DNA of 64,000 nucleotides from Acanthosepion esculentum (GCA_964036315.1 OZ038482.1:14371434-14435433); one strand, 5' to 3'; shown: positions 33,967 through 48,660, counted from the first letter of the stretch. A program made the numbers and translations. Notes: generated by a model not told the origin, from the sequence alone.

Positions 33967-36750
33967 TCATGGAACAAAGGATATTAAAGTTTTCTTATGG
34001 GCGGTAATGCATCTTGTCATGGAACAAAGGAGATTAAAGTTTTCTTCAGAACGGTAATGCATGTTGCCATGGAAAAAGGAGATTAAAGTTTTCTTCAGGA
34101 CGGTAATGCATCTTGTCATGGAAGAAAGGAGATTAAAGTTTTCTTCAGGACGGTAATGCATCTTGTCATGGAACAAAGGAGATTAAAGTTTTCTTCAGGA
34201 CGGTAATGCATCTTGTCATGGAAGAAAGGAGATTAAAGTTTTCTTCAGGACGGTAATGCATCTTGTCATGGAAGAAAGGAGATTAAAGTTTTCTTTAGGA
34301 CGGTAATGCATGTTGCCATGGAAAAAGGAGATTAAAGTTTTCTTCAGGACGGTAATGCATGTTGCCATGGAAAAAGGAGATTAAAGTTTTCTTCAGGACG
34401 GTAATGCATCTTGTCATGGAACAAAGGAGATTAAAGTTTTCTTCAGGACGGTAATGCATGTTGCCATGGAAAAAGGAGATTAAAGTTTTCTTCAGGACGG
34501 TAATGCATCTTGTCATGGAAGAAAGGAGATTAAAGTTTTCTTCAGGACGGTAATGCATCTTGTCATGGAACAAAGGAGATTAAAGTTTTCTTCAGGACGG
34601 TAATGCATCTTGTCATGGAACAAAGGAGATTAAAGTTTTCTTCAGGACGGTAATGCATCTTGTCATGGAAGAAAGGAGATTAAAGTTTTCTTCAGGACGG
34701 TAATGCATCTTGTCATGGAACAAAGGATATTAAAGTTTTCTTATGGGCGGTAATGCATCTTGTCATGGAACAAAGGAGATTAAAGTTTTCTTCAGAACGG
34801 TAATGCATGTTGCCATGGAAAAAGGAGATTAAAGTTTTCTTCAGGACGGTAATGCATCTTGTCATGGAAGAAAGGAGATTAAAGTTTTCTTCAGGACGGT
34901 AATGCATCTTGTCATGGAACAAAGGAGATTAAAGTTTTCTTCAGGACGGTAATGCATCTTGTCATGGAAGAAAGGAGATTAAAGTTTTCTTCAGGACGGT
35001 AATGCATCTTGTCATGGAAGAAAGGAGATTAAAGTTTTCTTTAGGACGGTAATGCATGTTGCCATGGAAAAAGGAGATTAAAGTTTTCTTCAGGACGGTA
35101 ATGCATGTTGCCATGGAAAAAGGAGATTAAAGTTTTCTTCAGGACGGTAATGCATCTTGTCATGGAACAAAGGAGATTAAAGTTTTCTTCAGGACGGTAA
35201 TGCATGTTGCCATGGAAAAAGGAGATTAAAGTTTTCTTCAGGACGGTAATGCATCTTGTCATGGAAGAAAGGAGATTAAAGTTTTCTTCAGGACGGTAAT
35301 GCATCTTGTCATGGAACAAAGGAGATTAAAGTTTTCTTCAGGACGGTAATGCATCTTGTCATGGAACAAAGGAGATTAAAGTTTTCTTCAGGACGGTAAT
35401 GCATCTTGTCATGGAAGAAAGGAGATTAAAGTTTTCTTCAGGACGGTAATGCATCTTGTCATGGAACAAAGGATATTAAAGTTTTCTTATGGGCGGTAAT
35501 GCATCTTGTCATGGAACAAAGGAGATTAAAGTTTTCTTCAGAACGGTAATGCATGTTGCCATGGAAAAAGGAGATTAAAGTTTTCTTCAGGACGGTAATG
35601 CATCTTGTCATGGAAGAAAGGAGATTAAAGTTTTCTTCAGGACGGTAATGCATCTTGTCATGGAACAAAGGAGATTAAAGTTTTCTTCAGGACGGTAATG
35701 CATCTTGTCATGGAACAAAGGAGATTAAAGTTTTCTTCAGGACGGTAATGCATCTTGTCATGGAAGAAAGGAGATTAAAGTTTTCTTCAGGACGGTAATG
35801 CATCTTGTCATGGAACAAAGGATATTAAAGTTTTCTTATGGGCGGTAATGCATCTTGTCATGGAACAAATGAGATTAAAGTTTTCTTCAGGGCGGTTATG
35901 CATCTTGTCATGGAACAAAGGAGATTAAAGTTTTCTTCAGGACGGTAATGCATCTTGTCATGGAACAAAGGAGATTAAAGTTTTCTTCAGGACGGTAATG
36001 CATCTTGTCATGGAACAAAGGAGATTAAAGTTTTCTTCAGGACGGTAATGCATCTTGTCATGGAAGAAAGGAGATTAAAGTTTTCTTCAGGACGGTAATG
36101 CATCTTGTCATGGAACAAAGGAGATTAAAGTTTTCTTCAGGACGGTAATGCATCTTGTCATGGAAGAAAGGAGATTAAAGTTTTCTTTAGGACGGTAATG
36201 CATGTTGCCATGGAAAAAGGAGATTAAAGTTTTCTTCAGGACGGTAATGCATGTTGCCATGGAAAAAGGAGATTAAAGTTTTCTTCAGGACGGTAATGCA
36301 TCTTGTCATGGAAGAAAGGAGATTAAAGTTTTCTTCAGGACGGTAATGCATCTTGTCATGGAACAAAGGAGATTAAAGTTTTCTTCAGGACGGTAATGCA
36401 TCTTGTCATGGAACAAAGGAGATTAAAGTTTTCTTCAGGACGGTAATGCATCTTGTCATGGAAGAAAGGAGATTAAAGTTTTCTTCAGGACGGTAATGCA
36501 TCTTGTCATGGAACAAAGGATATTAAAGTTTTCTTATGGGCGGTAATGCATCTTGTCATGGAACAAAGGAGATTAAAGTTTTCTTCAGAACGGTAATGCA
36601 TGTTGCCATGGAAAAAGGAGATTAAAGTTTTCTTCAGGACGGTAATGCATCTTGTCATGGAAGAAAGGAGATTAAAGTTTTCTTCAGGACGGTAATGCAT
36701 CTTGTCATGGAACAAAGGAGATTAAAGTTTTCTTCAGGACGGTAATGCAT
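33967..36750 (+). repeat. 746-bp higher-order repeat
   Basis: Two full copies begin at 33,967 and 34,713, with a third begun at 35,459. Each holds fifteen units, four of them 49 bp (15 x 50 - 4 = 746). The related start at 36,506 is 1,047 bp on (21 units, three of 49 bp), so the third copy was altered by inserted units. Confidence 0.8.
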
Positions 36751-37399
36751 CTTGTCATGGAACAAAGGAGATTAAAGTTTTCTTCAGGACGGTAATGCAT
36801 CTTGTCATGGAAGAAAGGAGATTAAAGTTTTCTTCAGGACGGTAATGCATCTTGTCATGGAACAAAGGATATTAAAGTTTTCTTATGGGCGGTAATGCAT
36901 CTTGTCATGGAACAAATGAGATTAAAGTTTTCTTCAGGGCGGTTATGCATCTTGTCATGGAACAAAGGAGATTAAAGTTTTCTTCAGGACGGTAATGCAT
37001 CTTGTCATGGAACAAAGGAGATTAAAGTTTTCTTCAGGACGGTAATGCATCTTGTCATGGAACAAAGGAGATTAAAGTTTTCTTCAGGACGGTAATGCAT
37101 CTTGTCATGGAAGAAAGGAGATTAAAGTTTTCTTCAGGACGGTAATGCATCTTGTCATGGAACAAAGGAGATTAAAGTTTTCTTCAGGACGGTAATGCAT
37201 CTTGTCATGGAAGAAAGGAGATTAAAGTTTTCTTCAGGACGGTAATGCATCTTGTCATGGAACAAAGGAGATTAAAGTTTTCTTCAGGACGGTAATGCAT
37301 CTTGTCATGGAAAAAGGAGATTAAAGTTTTCTTCAGGACGGTAATGCATCTTGTCATGGAACAAAGGAGATTAAAGTTTTCTTCAGGACGGTAATGCAT

Positions 37400-39540
37400 C
37401 TTGTCATGGAAGAAAGGAGATTAAAGTTTTCTTCAGGACGGTAATGCATCTTGTCATGGAACAAAGGAGATTAAAGTTTTCTTCAGGACGGTAATGCATC
37501 TTGTCATGGAAGAAAGGAGATTAAAGTTTTCTTCAGGACGGTAATGCATCTTGTCATGGAACAAAGGAGATTAAAGTTTTCTTCAGGACGGTAATGCATC
37601 TTGTCATGGAAGAAAGGAGATTAAAGTTTTCTTCAGGACGGTAATGCATCTTGTCATGGAACAAAGGAGATTAAAGTTTTCTTCAGGACGGTAATGCATC
37701 TTGTCATGGAAGAAAGGAGATTAAAGTTTTCTTCAGGACGGTAATGCATCTTGTCATGGAACAAAGGAGATTAAAGTTTTCTTCAGGACGGTAATGCATC
37801 TTGTCATGGAAGAAAGGAGATTAAAGTTTTCTTCAGGACGGTAATGCATCTTGTCATGGAACAAAGGAGATTAAAGTTTTCTTCAGGACGGTAATGCATA
37901 TTGTCATGGAACAAAGGAGATTAAAGTTTTCTTCAGGACGGTAATGCATCTTGTCATGGAAGAAAGGAGATTAAAGTTTTCTTCAGGACGGTAATGCATC
38001 TTGTCATGGAACAAAGGAGATTAAAGTTTTCTTCAGGACGGTAATGCATCTTGTCATGGAACAAAGGAGATTAAAGTTTTCTTCAGGACGGTAATGCATC
38101 TTGTCATGGAAGAAAGGAGATTAAAGTTTTCTTCAGGACGGTAATGCATCTTGTCATGGAACAAAGGAGATTAAAGTTTTCTTCAGGACGGTAATGCATC
38201 TTGTCATGGAAGAAAGGAGATTAAAGTTTTCTTCAGGACGGTAATGCATCTTGTCATGGAACAAAGGAGATTAAAGTTTTCTTCAGGACGGTAATGCATC
38301 TTGTCATGGAAGAAAGGAGATTAAAGTTTTCTTCAGGACGGTAATGCATCTTGTCATGGAACAAAGGAGATTAAAGTTTTCTTCAGGACGGTAATGCATC
38401 TTGTCATGGAAGAAAGGAGATTAAAGTTTTCTTCAGGACGGTAATGCATCTTGTCATGGAACAAAGGAGATTAAAGTTTTCTTCAGGACGGTAATGCATC
38501 TTGTCATGGAAGAAAGGAGATTAAAGTTTTCTTCAGGACGGTAATGCATCTTGTCATGGAACAAAGGAGATTAAAGTTTTCTTCAGGACGGTAATGCATC
38601 TTGTCATGGAACAAAGGAGATTAAAGTTTTCTTCAGGACGGTAATGCATCTTGTCATGGAAGAAAGGAGATTAAAGTTTTCTTCAGGACGGTAATGCATC
38701 TTGTCATGGAACAAAGGAGATTAAAGTTTTCTTCAGGACGGTAATGCATCTTGTCATGGAAGAAAGGAGATTAAAGTTTTCTTCAGGACGGTAATGCATC
38801 TTGTCATGGAACAAAGGAGATTAAAGTTTTCTTCAGGACGGTAATGCATCTTGTCATGGAAGAAAGGAGATTAAAGTTTTCTTCAGGACGGTAATGCATC
38901 TTGTCATGGAACAAAGGAGATTAAAGTTTTCTTCAGGACGGTAATGCATCTTGTCATGGAAGAAAGGAGATTAAAGTTTTCTTCAGGACGGTAATGCATC
39001 TTGTCATGGAACAAAGGAGATTAAAGTTTTCTTCAGGACGGTAATGCATCTTGTCATGGAACAAAGGAGATTAAAGTTTTCTTCAGGACGGTAATGCATC
39101 TTGTCATGGAAGAAAGGAGATTAAAGTTTTCTTCAGGACGGTAATGCATCTTGTCATGGAACAAAGGAGATTAAAGTTTTCTTCAGGACGGTAATGCATC
39201 TTGTCATGGAAGAAAGGAGATTAAAGTTTTCTTCAGGACGGTAATGCATCTTGTCATGGAACAAAGGAGATTAAAGTTTTCTTCAGGACGGTAATGCATC
39301 TTGTCATGGAAGAAAGGAGATTAAAGTTTTCTTCAGGACGGTAATGCATCTTGTCATGGAACAAAGGAGATTAAAGTTTTCTTCAGGACGGTAATGCATC
39401 TTGTCATGGAAGAAAGGAGATTAAAGTTTTCTTCAGGACGGTAATGCATCTTGTCATGGAACAAAGGAGATTAAAGTTTTCTTCAGGACGGTAATGCATC
39501 TTGTCATGGAAGAAAGGAGATTAAAGTTTTCTTCAGGGCG
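37400..39540 (+). repeat. 100-bp dimer zone (AACAAAGG / AAGAAAGG alternation)
   Basis: Units differ almost only at one base (ACAAAGG or AGAAAGG) and alternate for about 43 units, from AGAAAGG at 37,411 to 39,511. The alternation is broken by an extra ACAAAGG unit at 37,911, 38,061, 38,611 and 39,061. Apart from one GCATATTG variant at about 37,900, other substitutions are missing. This is one of the most homogeneous stretches. Confidence 0.9.
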
Positions 39541-41030
39541 GTTATGCATCTTGTCATGGAACAAATGAGATTAAAGTTTTCTTTAGGACGGTAATGCATC
39601 TTGTCATGGAACAAAGGAGATTAAAGTTTTCTTCAGGACGGTAATGCATATTGTCATGGAACAAAGGAGATTAAAGTTTTCTTCAGGGCGGTTATGCATC
39701 TTGTCATGGAACAAATGAGATTAAAGTTTTCTTTAGGACGGTAATGCATCTTGTCATGGAACAAAGGAGATTAAAGTTTTCTTCAGAACGGTAATGCATG
39801 TTGCCATGGAAAAAGGAGATTAAAGTTTTCTTCAGGACGGTAATGCATCTTGTCATGGAACAAAGGAGATTAAAGTTTTCTTCAGGACGGTAATGCATCT
39901 TGTCATGGAACAAAGGAGATTAAAGTTTTCTTCAGGACGGTAATGCATCTTGTCATGGAAGAAAGGAGATTAAAGTTTTCTTCAGGACGGTAATGCATCT
40001 TGTCATGGAACAAAGGATATTAAAGTTTTCTTATGGGCGGTAATGCATCTTGTCATGGAACAAAGGAGATTAAAGTTTTCTTCAGGGCAGTAATGCATCT
40101 TGTCATGGAACAAAGGAGATTAAAGTTTTCTTCAGCACGGTAATGCATCTTGTCATGGAACAAAGGAGATTAAAGTTTTCTTCAGGACGGTAATGCATCT
40201 TGTCATGGAACAAAGGAGATTAAAGTTTTCTTCAGGACGGTAATGCATCTTGTCATGGAACAAAGGAGATTAAAGTTTTCTTCAGGACGGTAATGCATCT
40301 TGTCATGGAACAAAGGAGATTAAAGTTTTCTTCAGGACGGTAATGCATCTTGTCATGGAACAAAGGAGATTAAAGTTTTCTTCAGGACGGTAATGCATCT
40401 TGTCATGGAACAAAGGATATTAAAGTTTTCTTTAGGACGGTAATGCATCTTGTCATGGAACAAAGGAGATTAAAGTTTTCTTCAGAACGGTAATGCATGT
40501 TGCCATGGAAAAAGGAGATTAAAGTTTTCTTCAGGACGGTAATGCATCTTGTCATGGAAGAAAGGAGATTAAAGTTTTCTTCAGGACGGTAATGCATCTT
40601 GTCATGGAACAAAGGAGATTAAAGTTTTCTTCAGGACGGTAATGCATCTTGTCATGGAAGAAAGGAGATTAAAGTTTTCTTCAGGACGGTAATGCATCTT
40701 GTCATGGAACAAAGGAGATTAAAGTTTTCTTCAGGACGGTAATGCATCTTGTCATGGAAGAAAGGAGATTAAAGTTTTCTTCAGGGCGGTTATGCATCTT
40801 GTCATGGAACAAATGAGATTAAAGTTTTCTTTAGGACGGTAATGCATCTTGTCATGGAACAAAGGAGATTAAAGTTTTCTTCAGAACGGTAATGCATGTT
40901 GCCATGGAAAAAGGAGATTAAAGTTTTCTTCAGGACGGTAATGCATCTTGTCATGGAACAAAGGAGATTAAAGTTTTCTTCAGAACGGTAATGCATGTTG
41001 CCATGGAAAAAGGAGATTAAAGTTTTCTTC

Positions 41031-41240
41031 AGGGCGGTTATGCATCTTGTCATGGAAGAAAGGAGATTAAAGTTTTCTTCAGGGCGGTTATGCATCTTGT
41101 CATGGAAGAAAGGAGATTAAAGTTTTCTTCAGGGCGGTTATGCATCTTGTCATGGAAGAAAGGAGATTAAAGTTTTCTTCAGGGCGGTTATGCATCTTGT
41201 CATGGAAGAAAGGAGATTAAAGTTTTCTTCAGGGCGGTTA
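41031..41240 (+). repeat. Single-unit amplification (four to five identical units)
   Basis: The variant unit with GGGCGGTTATGC plus GGAAGAAAGG is repeated at 50-bp steps from 41,031 to about 41,240 with no differences, before the usual AACAAATGAG unit. Elsewhere in the right half GGGCGGTTATGC is normally followed by AACAAATGAG. Confidence 0.85.
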
Positions 41241-44200
41241 TGCATCTTGTCATGGAACAAATGAGATTAAAGTTTTCTTCAGGACGGTAATGCATCTTGT
41301 CATGGAAGAAAGGAGATTAAAGTTTTCTTCAGGACGGTAATGCATCTTGTCATGGAACAAAGGAGATTAAAGTTTTCTTCAGAACGGTAATGCATGTTGC
41401 CATGGAAAAAGGAGATTAAAGTTTTCTTCAGGACGGTAATGCATCTTGTCATGGAAGAAAGGAGATTAAAGTTTTCTTCAGGACGGTAATGCATCTTGTC
41501 ATGGAACAAAGGAGATTAAAGTTTTCTTCAGGACGGTAATGCATCTTGTCATGGAAGAAAGGAGATTAAAGTTTTCTTCAGGACGGTAATGCATCTTGTC
41601 ATGGAACAAAGGAGATTAAAGTTTTCTTCAGGACGGTAATGCATCTTGTCATGGAAGAAAGGAGATTAAAGTTTTCTTCAGGGCGGTTATGCATCTTGTC
41701 ATGGAACAAATGAGATTAAAGTTTTCTTTAGGACGGTAATGCATCTTGTCATGGAACAAAGGAGATTAAAGTTTTCTTTAGGACGGTAATGCATCTTGTC
41801 ATGGAACAAAGGATATTAAAGTTTTCTTATGGGCGGTAATGCATCTTGTCATGGAACAAAGGAGATTAAAGTTTTCTTATGGGCGGTAATGCATCTTGTC
41901 ATGGAACAAAGGAGATTAAAGTTTTCTTATGGGCGGTAATGCATCTTGTCATGGAACAAAGGAGATTAAAGTTTTCTTCAGAACGGTAATGCATGTTGCC
42001 ATGGAAAAAGGAGATTAAAGTTTTCTTCAGGACGGTAATGCATCTTGTCATGGAAGAAAGGAGATTAAAGTTTTCTTCAGGGCGGTTATGCATCTTGTCA
42101 TGGAACAAATGAGATTAAAGTTTTCTTTAGGACGGTAATGCATCTTGTCATGGAACAAAGGAGATTAAAGTTTTCTTTAGGACGGTAATGCATCTTGTCA
42201 TGGAACAAAGGATATTAAAGTTTTCTTATGGGCGGTAATGCATCTTGTCATGGAACAAAGGAGATTAAAGTTTTCTTCAGAACGGTAATGCATGTTGCCA
42301 TGGAAAAAGGAGATTAAAGTTTTCTTCAGGACGGTAATGCATCTTGTCATGGAAGAAAGGAGATTAAAGTTTTCTTCAGGACGGTAATGCATCTTGTCAT
42401 GGAACAAAGGAGATTAAAGTTTTCTTCAGGACGGTAATGCATGTTGCCATGGAACAAAGGAGATTAAAGTTTTCTTCAGGACGGTAATGCATCTTGTCAT
42501 GGAAGAAAGGAGATTAAAGTTTTCTTCAGGACGGTAATGCATGTTGCCATGGAAAAAGGAGATTAAAGTTTTCTTCAGGACGGTAATGCATGTTGCCATG
42601 GAAAAAGGAGATTAAAGTTTTCTTCAGGACGGTAATGCATCTTGTCATGGAAGAAAGGAGATTAAAGTTTTCTTCAGGGCGGTTATGCATCTTGTCATGG
42701 AACAAATGAGATTAAAGTTTTCTTTAGGACGGTAATGCATCTTGTCATGGAACAAAGGAGATTAAAGTTTTCTTTAGGACGGTAATGCATCTTGTCATGG
42801 AACAAAGGAGATTAAAGTTTTCTTTAGGACGGTAATGCATCTTGTCATGGAACAAAGGATATTAAAGTTTTCTTATGGGCGGTAATGCATCTTGTCATGG
42901 AACAAAGGAGATTAAAGTTTTCTTCAGAACGGTAATGCATGTTGCCATGGAAAAAGGAGATTAAAGTTTTCTTCAGGACGGTAATGCATCTTGTCATGGA
43001 ACAAAGGAGATTAAAGTTTTCTTATGGGCGGTAATGCATCTTGTCATGGAACAAAGGAGATTAAAGTTTTCTTCAGAACGGTAATGCATGTTGCCATGGA
43101 AAAAGGAGATTAAAGTTTTCTTCAGGACGGTAATGCATCTTGTCATGGAAGAAAGGAGATTAAAGTTTTCTTCAGGACGGTAATGCATCTTGTCATGGAA
43201 CAAAGGAGATTAAAGTTTTCTTCAGGACGGTAATGCATGTTGCCATGGAACAAAGGAGATTAAAGTTTTCTTCAGGACGGTAATGCATCTTGTCATGGAA
43301 GAAAGGAGATTAAAGTTTTCTTCAGGACGGTAATGCATCTTGTCATGGAACAAAGGAGATTAAAGTTTTCTTCAGGACGGTAATGCATGTTGCCATGGAA
43401 CAAAGGAGATTAAAGTTTTCTTCAGGACGGTAATGCATCTTGTCATGGAACAAAGGAGATTAAAGTTTTCTTTAGGACGGTAATGCATCTTGTCATGGAA
43501 CAAAGGATATTAAAGTTTTCTTATGGGCGGTAATGCATCTTGTCATGGAACAAAGGAGATTAAAGTTTTCTTCAGAACGGTAATGCATGTTGCCATGGAA
43601 AAAGGAGATTAAAGTTTTCTTCAGGACGGTAATGCATCTTGTCATGGAAGAAAGGAGATTAAAGTTTTCTTATGGGCGGTAATGCATCTTGTCATGGAAC
43701 AAAGGAGATTAAAGTTTTCTTCAGGACGGTAATGCATGTTGCCATGGAACAAAGGAGATTAAAGTTTTCTTCAGGACGGTAATGCATCTTGTCATGGAAG
43801 AAAGGAGATTAAAGTTTTCTTCAGGACGGTAATGCATCTTGTCATGGAACAAAGGAGATTAAAGTTTTCTTCAGGACGGTAATGCATGTTGCCATGGAAC
43901 AAAGGAGATTAAAGTTTTCTTCAGGACGGTAATGCATCTTGTCATGGAAGAAAGGAGATTAAAGTTTTCTTCAGGGCGGTTATGCATCTTGTCATGGAAC
44001 AAATGAGATTAAAGTTTTCTTTAGGACGGTAATGCATCTTGTCATGGAACAAATGAGATTAAAGTTTTCTTTAGGACGGTAATGCATCTTGTCATGGAAC
44101 AAAGGAGATTAAAGTTTTCTTATGGGCGGTAATGCATCTTGTCATGGAACAAAGGAGATTAAAGTTTTCTTCAGAACGGTAATGCATGTTGCCATGGAAA

Positions 44201-47064
44201 AAGGAGATTAAAGTTTTCTTCAGGACGGTAATGCATCTTGTCATGGAAGAAAGGAGATTAAAGTTTTCTTCAGGGCGGTTATGCATCTTGTCATGGAACA
44301 AATGAGATTAAAGTTTTCTTTAGGACGGTAATGCATCTTGTCATGGAACAAAGGAGATTAAAGTTTTCTTTAGGACGGTAATGCATCTTGTCATGGAACA
44401 AAGGATATTAAAGTTTTCTTATGGGCGGTAATGCATCTTGTCATGGAACAAAGGAGATTAAAGTTTTCTTCAGAACGGTAATGCATGTTGCCATGGAAAA
44501 AGGAGATTAAAGTTTTCTTCAGGACGGTAATGCATCTTGTCATGGAACAAAGGATATTAAAGTTTTCTTATGGGCGGTAATGCATCTTGTCATGGAACAA
44601 AGGAGATTAAAGTTTTCTTCAGAACGGTAATGCATGTTGCCATGGAAAAAGGAGATTAAAGTTTTCTTCAGGACGGTAATGCATCTTGTCATGGAAGAAA
44701 GGAGATTAAAGTTTTCTTCAGGACGGTAATGCATCTTGTCATGGAACAAAGGAGATTAAAGTTTTCTTCAGGACGGTAATGCATGTTGCCATGGAACAAA
44801 GGAGATTAAAGTTTTCTTCAGGACGGTAATGCATCTTGTCATGGAAGAAAGGAGATTAAAGTTTTCTTCAGGACGGTAATGCATGTTGCCATGGAAAAAG
44901 GAGATTAAAGTTTTCTTCAGGACGGTAATGCATCTTGTCATGGAAGAAAGGAGATTAAAGTTTTCTTCAGGACGGTAATGCATCTTGTCATGGAACAAAG
45001 GAGATTAAAGTTTTCTTCAGGACGGTAATGCATCTTGTCATGGAAGAAAGGAGATTAAAGTTTTCTTCAGGGCGGTTATGCATCTTGTCATGGAACAAAT
45101 GAGATTAAAGTTTTCTTTAGGACGGTAATGCATCTTGTCATGGAACAAAGGATATTAAAGTTTTCTTCAGGACGGTAATGCATCTTGTCATGGAACAAAG
45201 GATATTAAAGTTTTCTTATGGGCGGTAATGCATCTTGTCATGGAACAAAGGAGATTAAAGTTTTCTTCAGGACGGTAATGCATGTTGCCATGGAAAAAGG
45301 AGATTAAAGTTTTCTTCAGGACGGTAATGCATCTTGTCATGGAAGAAAGGAGATTAAAGTTTTCTTCAGGACGGTAATGCATCTTGTCATGGAACAAAGG
45401 AGATTAAAGTTTTCTTCAGGACGGTAATGCATCTTGTCATGGAAGAAAGGAGATTAAAGTTTTCTTCAGGGCGGTTATGCATCTTGTCATGGAACAAATG
45501 AGATTAAAGTTTTCTTTAGGACGGTAATGCATCTTGTCATGGAACAAAGGAGATTAAAGTTTTCTTCAGGACGGTAATGCATCTTGTCATGGAACAAAGG
45601 ATATTAAAGTTTTCTTATGGGCGGTAATGCATCTTGTCATGGAAAAAAAGAGATTAAAGTTTTCTTCAGAACGGTAATGCATGTTGCCATGGAAAAAGGA
45701 GATTAAAGTTTTCTTCAGGACGGTAATGCATCTTGTCATGGAAGAAAGGAGATTAAAGTTTTCTTCAGGACGGTAATGCATCTTGTCATGGAACAAAGGA
45801 GATTAAAGTTTTCTTCAGGACGGTAATGCATCTTGTCATGGAAGAAAGGAGATTAAAGTTTTCTTCAGGGCGGTTATGCATCTTGTCATGGAACAAATGA
45901 GATTAAAGTTTTCTTTAGGACGGTAATGCATCTTGTCATGGAACAAAGGAGATTAAAGTTTTCTTCAGGACGGTAATGCATCTTGTCATGGAAGAAAGGA
46001 GATTAAAGTTTTCTTCAGGACGGTAATGCATCTTGTCATGGAACAAAGGAGATTAAAGTTTTCTTCAGGACGGTAATGCATCTTGTCATGGAAGAAAGGA
46101 GATTAAAGTTTTCTTCAGGGCGGTTATGCATCTTGTCATGGAACAAATGAGATTAAAGTTTTCTTTAGGACGGTAATGCATCTTGTCATGGAACAAAGGA
46201 TATTAAAGTTTTCTTATGGGCGGTAATGCATCTTGTCATGGAACAAAGGATATTAAAGTTTTCTTATGGGCGGTAATGCATCTTGTCATGGAACAAAGGA
46301 GATTAAAGTTTTCTTCAGAACGGTAATGCATGTTGCCATGGAAAAAGGAGATTAAAGTTTTCTTCAGGACGGTAATGCATCTTGTCATGGAAGAAAGGAG
46401 ATTAAAGTTTTCTTCAGGACGGTAATGCATCTTGTCATGGAAGAAAGGAGATTAAAGTTTTCTTCAGGACGGTAATGCATCTTGTCATGGAACAAAGGAG
46501 ATTAAAGTTTTCTTCAGGACGGTAATGCATCTTGTCATGGAAGAAAGGAGATTAAAGTTTTCTTCAGGGCGGTTATGCATCTTGTCATGGAACAAATGAG
46601 ATTAAAGTTTTCTTTAGGACGGTAATGCATCTTGTCATGGAACAAAGGAGATTAAAGTTTTCTTCAGGACGGTAATGCATCTTGTCATGGAAGAAAGGAG
46701 ATTAAAGTTTTCTTCAGGGCGGTTATGCATCTTGTCATGGAACAAATGAGATTAAAGTTTTCTTTAGGACGGTAATGCATCTTGTCATGGAACAAAGGAT
46801 ATTAAAGTTTTCTTATGGGCGGTAATGCATCTTGTCATGGAACAAAGGATATTAAAGTTTTCTTATGGGCGGTAATGCATCTTGTCATGGAACAAAGGAG
46901 ATTAAAGTTTTCTTCAGAACGGTAATGCATGTTGCCATGGAAAAAGGAGATTAAAGTTTTCTTCAGGACGGTAATGCATCTTGTCATGGAACAAAGGAGA
47001 TTAAAGTTTTCTTCAGGACGGTAATGCATCTTGTCATGGAACAAAGGAGATTAAAGTTTTCTTC

Positions 47065-48660
47065 AGGACGGTAATGCATCTTGTCATGGAACAAAGGAGA
47101 TTAAAGTTTTCTTCAGAACGGTAATGCATGTTGCCATGGAACAAAGGAGATTAAAGTTTTCTTCAGGACGGTAATGCATCTTGTCATGGAACAAAGGAGA
47201 TTAAAGTTTTCTTCAGGGCAGTAATGCATCTTGTCATGGAACAAAGGAGATTAAAGTTTTCTTCAGGACGGTAATGCATCTTGTCATGGAAGAAAGGAGA
47301 TTAAAGTTTTCTTCAGGACGGTAATGCATCTTGTCATGGAACAAAGGAGATTAAAGTTTTCTTCTGGACGGTAATGCATCTTGTCATGGAACAAAGGAGA
47401 TTAAAGTTTTCTTCAGAACGGTAATGCATGTTGCCATGGAAAAAGGAGATTAAAGTTTTCTTCAGGACGGTAATGCATCTTGTCATGGAAGAAAGGAGAT
47501 TAAAGTTTTCTTCAGGACGGTAATGCATCTTGTCATGGAACAAAGGAGATTAAAGTTTTCTTCAGGACGGTAATGCATCTTGTCATGGAACAAAGGAGAT
47601 TAAAGTTTTCTTCAGGGCGGTTATGCATCTTGTCATGGAACAAATGAGATTAAAGTTTTCTTTAGGACGGTAATGCATCTTGTCATGGAACAAAGGAGAT
47701 TAAAGTTTTCTTATGGGCGGTAATGCATCTTGTCATGGAACAAAGGATATTAAAGTTTTCTTATGGGCGGTAATGCATCTTGTCATGGAACAAAGGAGAT
47801 TAAAGTTTTCTTATGGGCGGTAATGCATCTTGTCATGGAACAAAGGAGATTAAAGTTTTCTTCAGGACGGTAATGCATCTTGTCATGGAAGAAAGGAGAT
47901 TAAAGTTTTCTTCAGAACGGTAATGCATGTTGCCATGGAACAAAGGAGATTAAAGTTTTCTTCAGGACGGTAATGCATCTTGTCATGGAACAAAGGAGAT
48001 TAAAGTTTTCTTCAGGGCAGTAATGCATCTTGTCATGGAACAAAGGAGATTAAAGTTTTCTTCAGGACGGTAATGCATCTTGTCATGGAAGAAAGGAGAT
48101 TAAAGTTTTCTTCAGGACGGTAATGCATCTTGTCATGGAACAAAGGAGATTAAAGTTTTCTTCTGGACGGTAATGCATCTTGTCATGGAACAAAGGAGAT
48201 TAAAGTTTTCTTCAGAACGGTAATGCATGTTGCCATGGAAAAAGGAGATTAAAGTTTTCTTCAGGACGGTAATGCATCTTGTCATGGAAGAAAGGAGATT
48301 AAAGTTTTCTTCAGGACGGTAATGCATCTTGTCATGGAACAAAGGAGATTAAAGTTTTCTTCAGGACGGTAATGCATCTTGTCATGGAAGAAAGGAGATT
48401 AAAGTTTTCTTCAGGGCGGTTATGCATCTTGTCATGGAACAAATGAGATTAAAGTTTTCTTTAGGACGGTAATGCATCTTGTCATGGAACAAAGGAGATT
48501 AAAGTTTTCTTATGGGCGGTAATGCATCTTGTCATGGAACAAAGGATATTAAAGTTTTCTTATGGGCGGTAATGCATCTTGTCATGGAACAAAGGAGATT
48601 AAAGTTTTCTTATGGGCGGTAATGCATCTTGTCATGGAACAAAGGAGATTAAAGTTTTCT
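47065..48660 (+). repeat. 799-bp tandem duplication
   Basis: CTTCAGAACG with a CATGTTGCCATGGAACAAAGG unit (47,111 and 47,910), GGGCAGTAATGC and TTCTGGACGG recur in order 799 bp apart (sixteen units, one of 49 bp). One difference is an ACAAAGG/AGAAAGG swap near 47,590. Confidence 0.8.
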
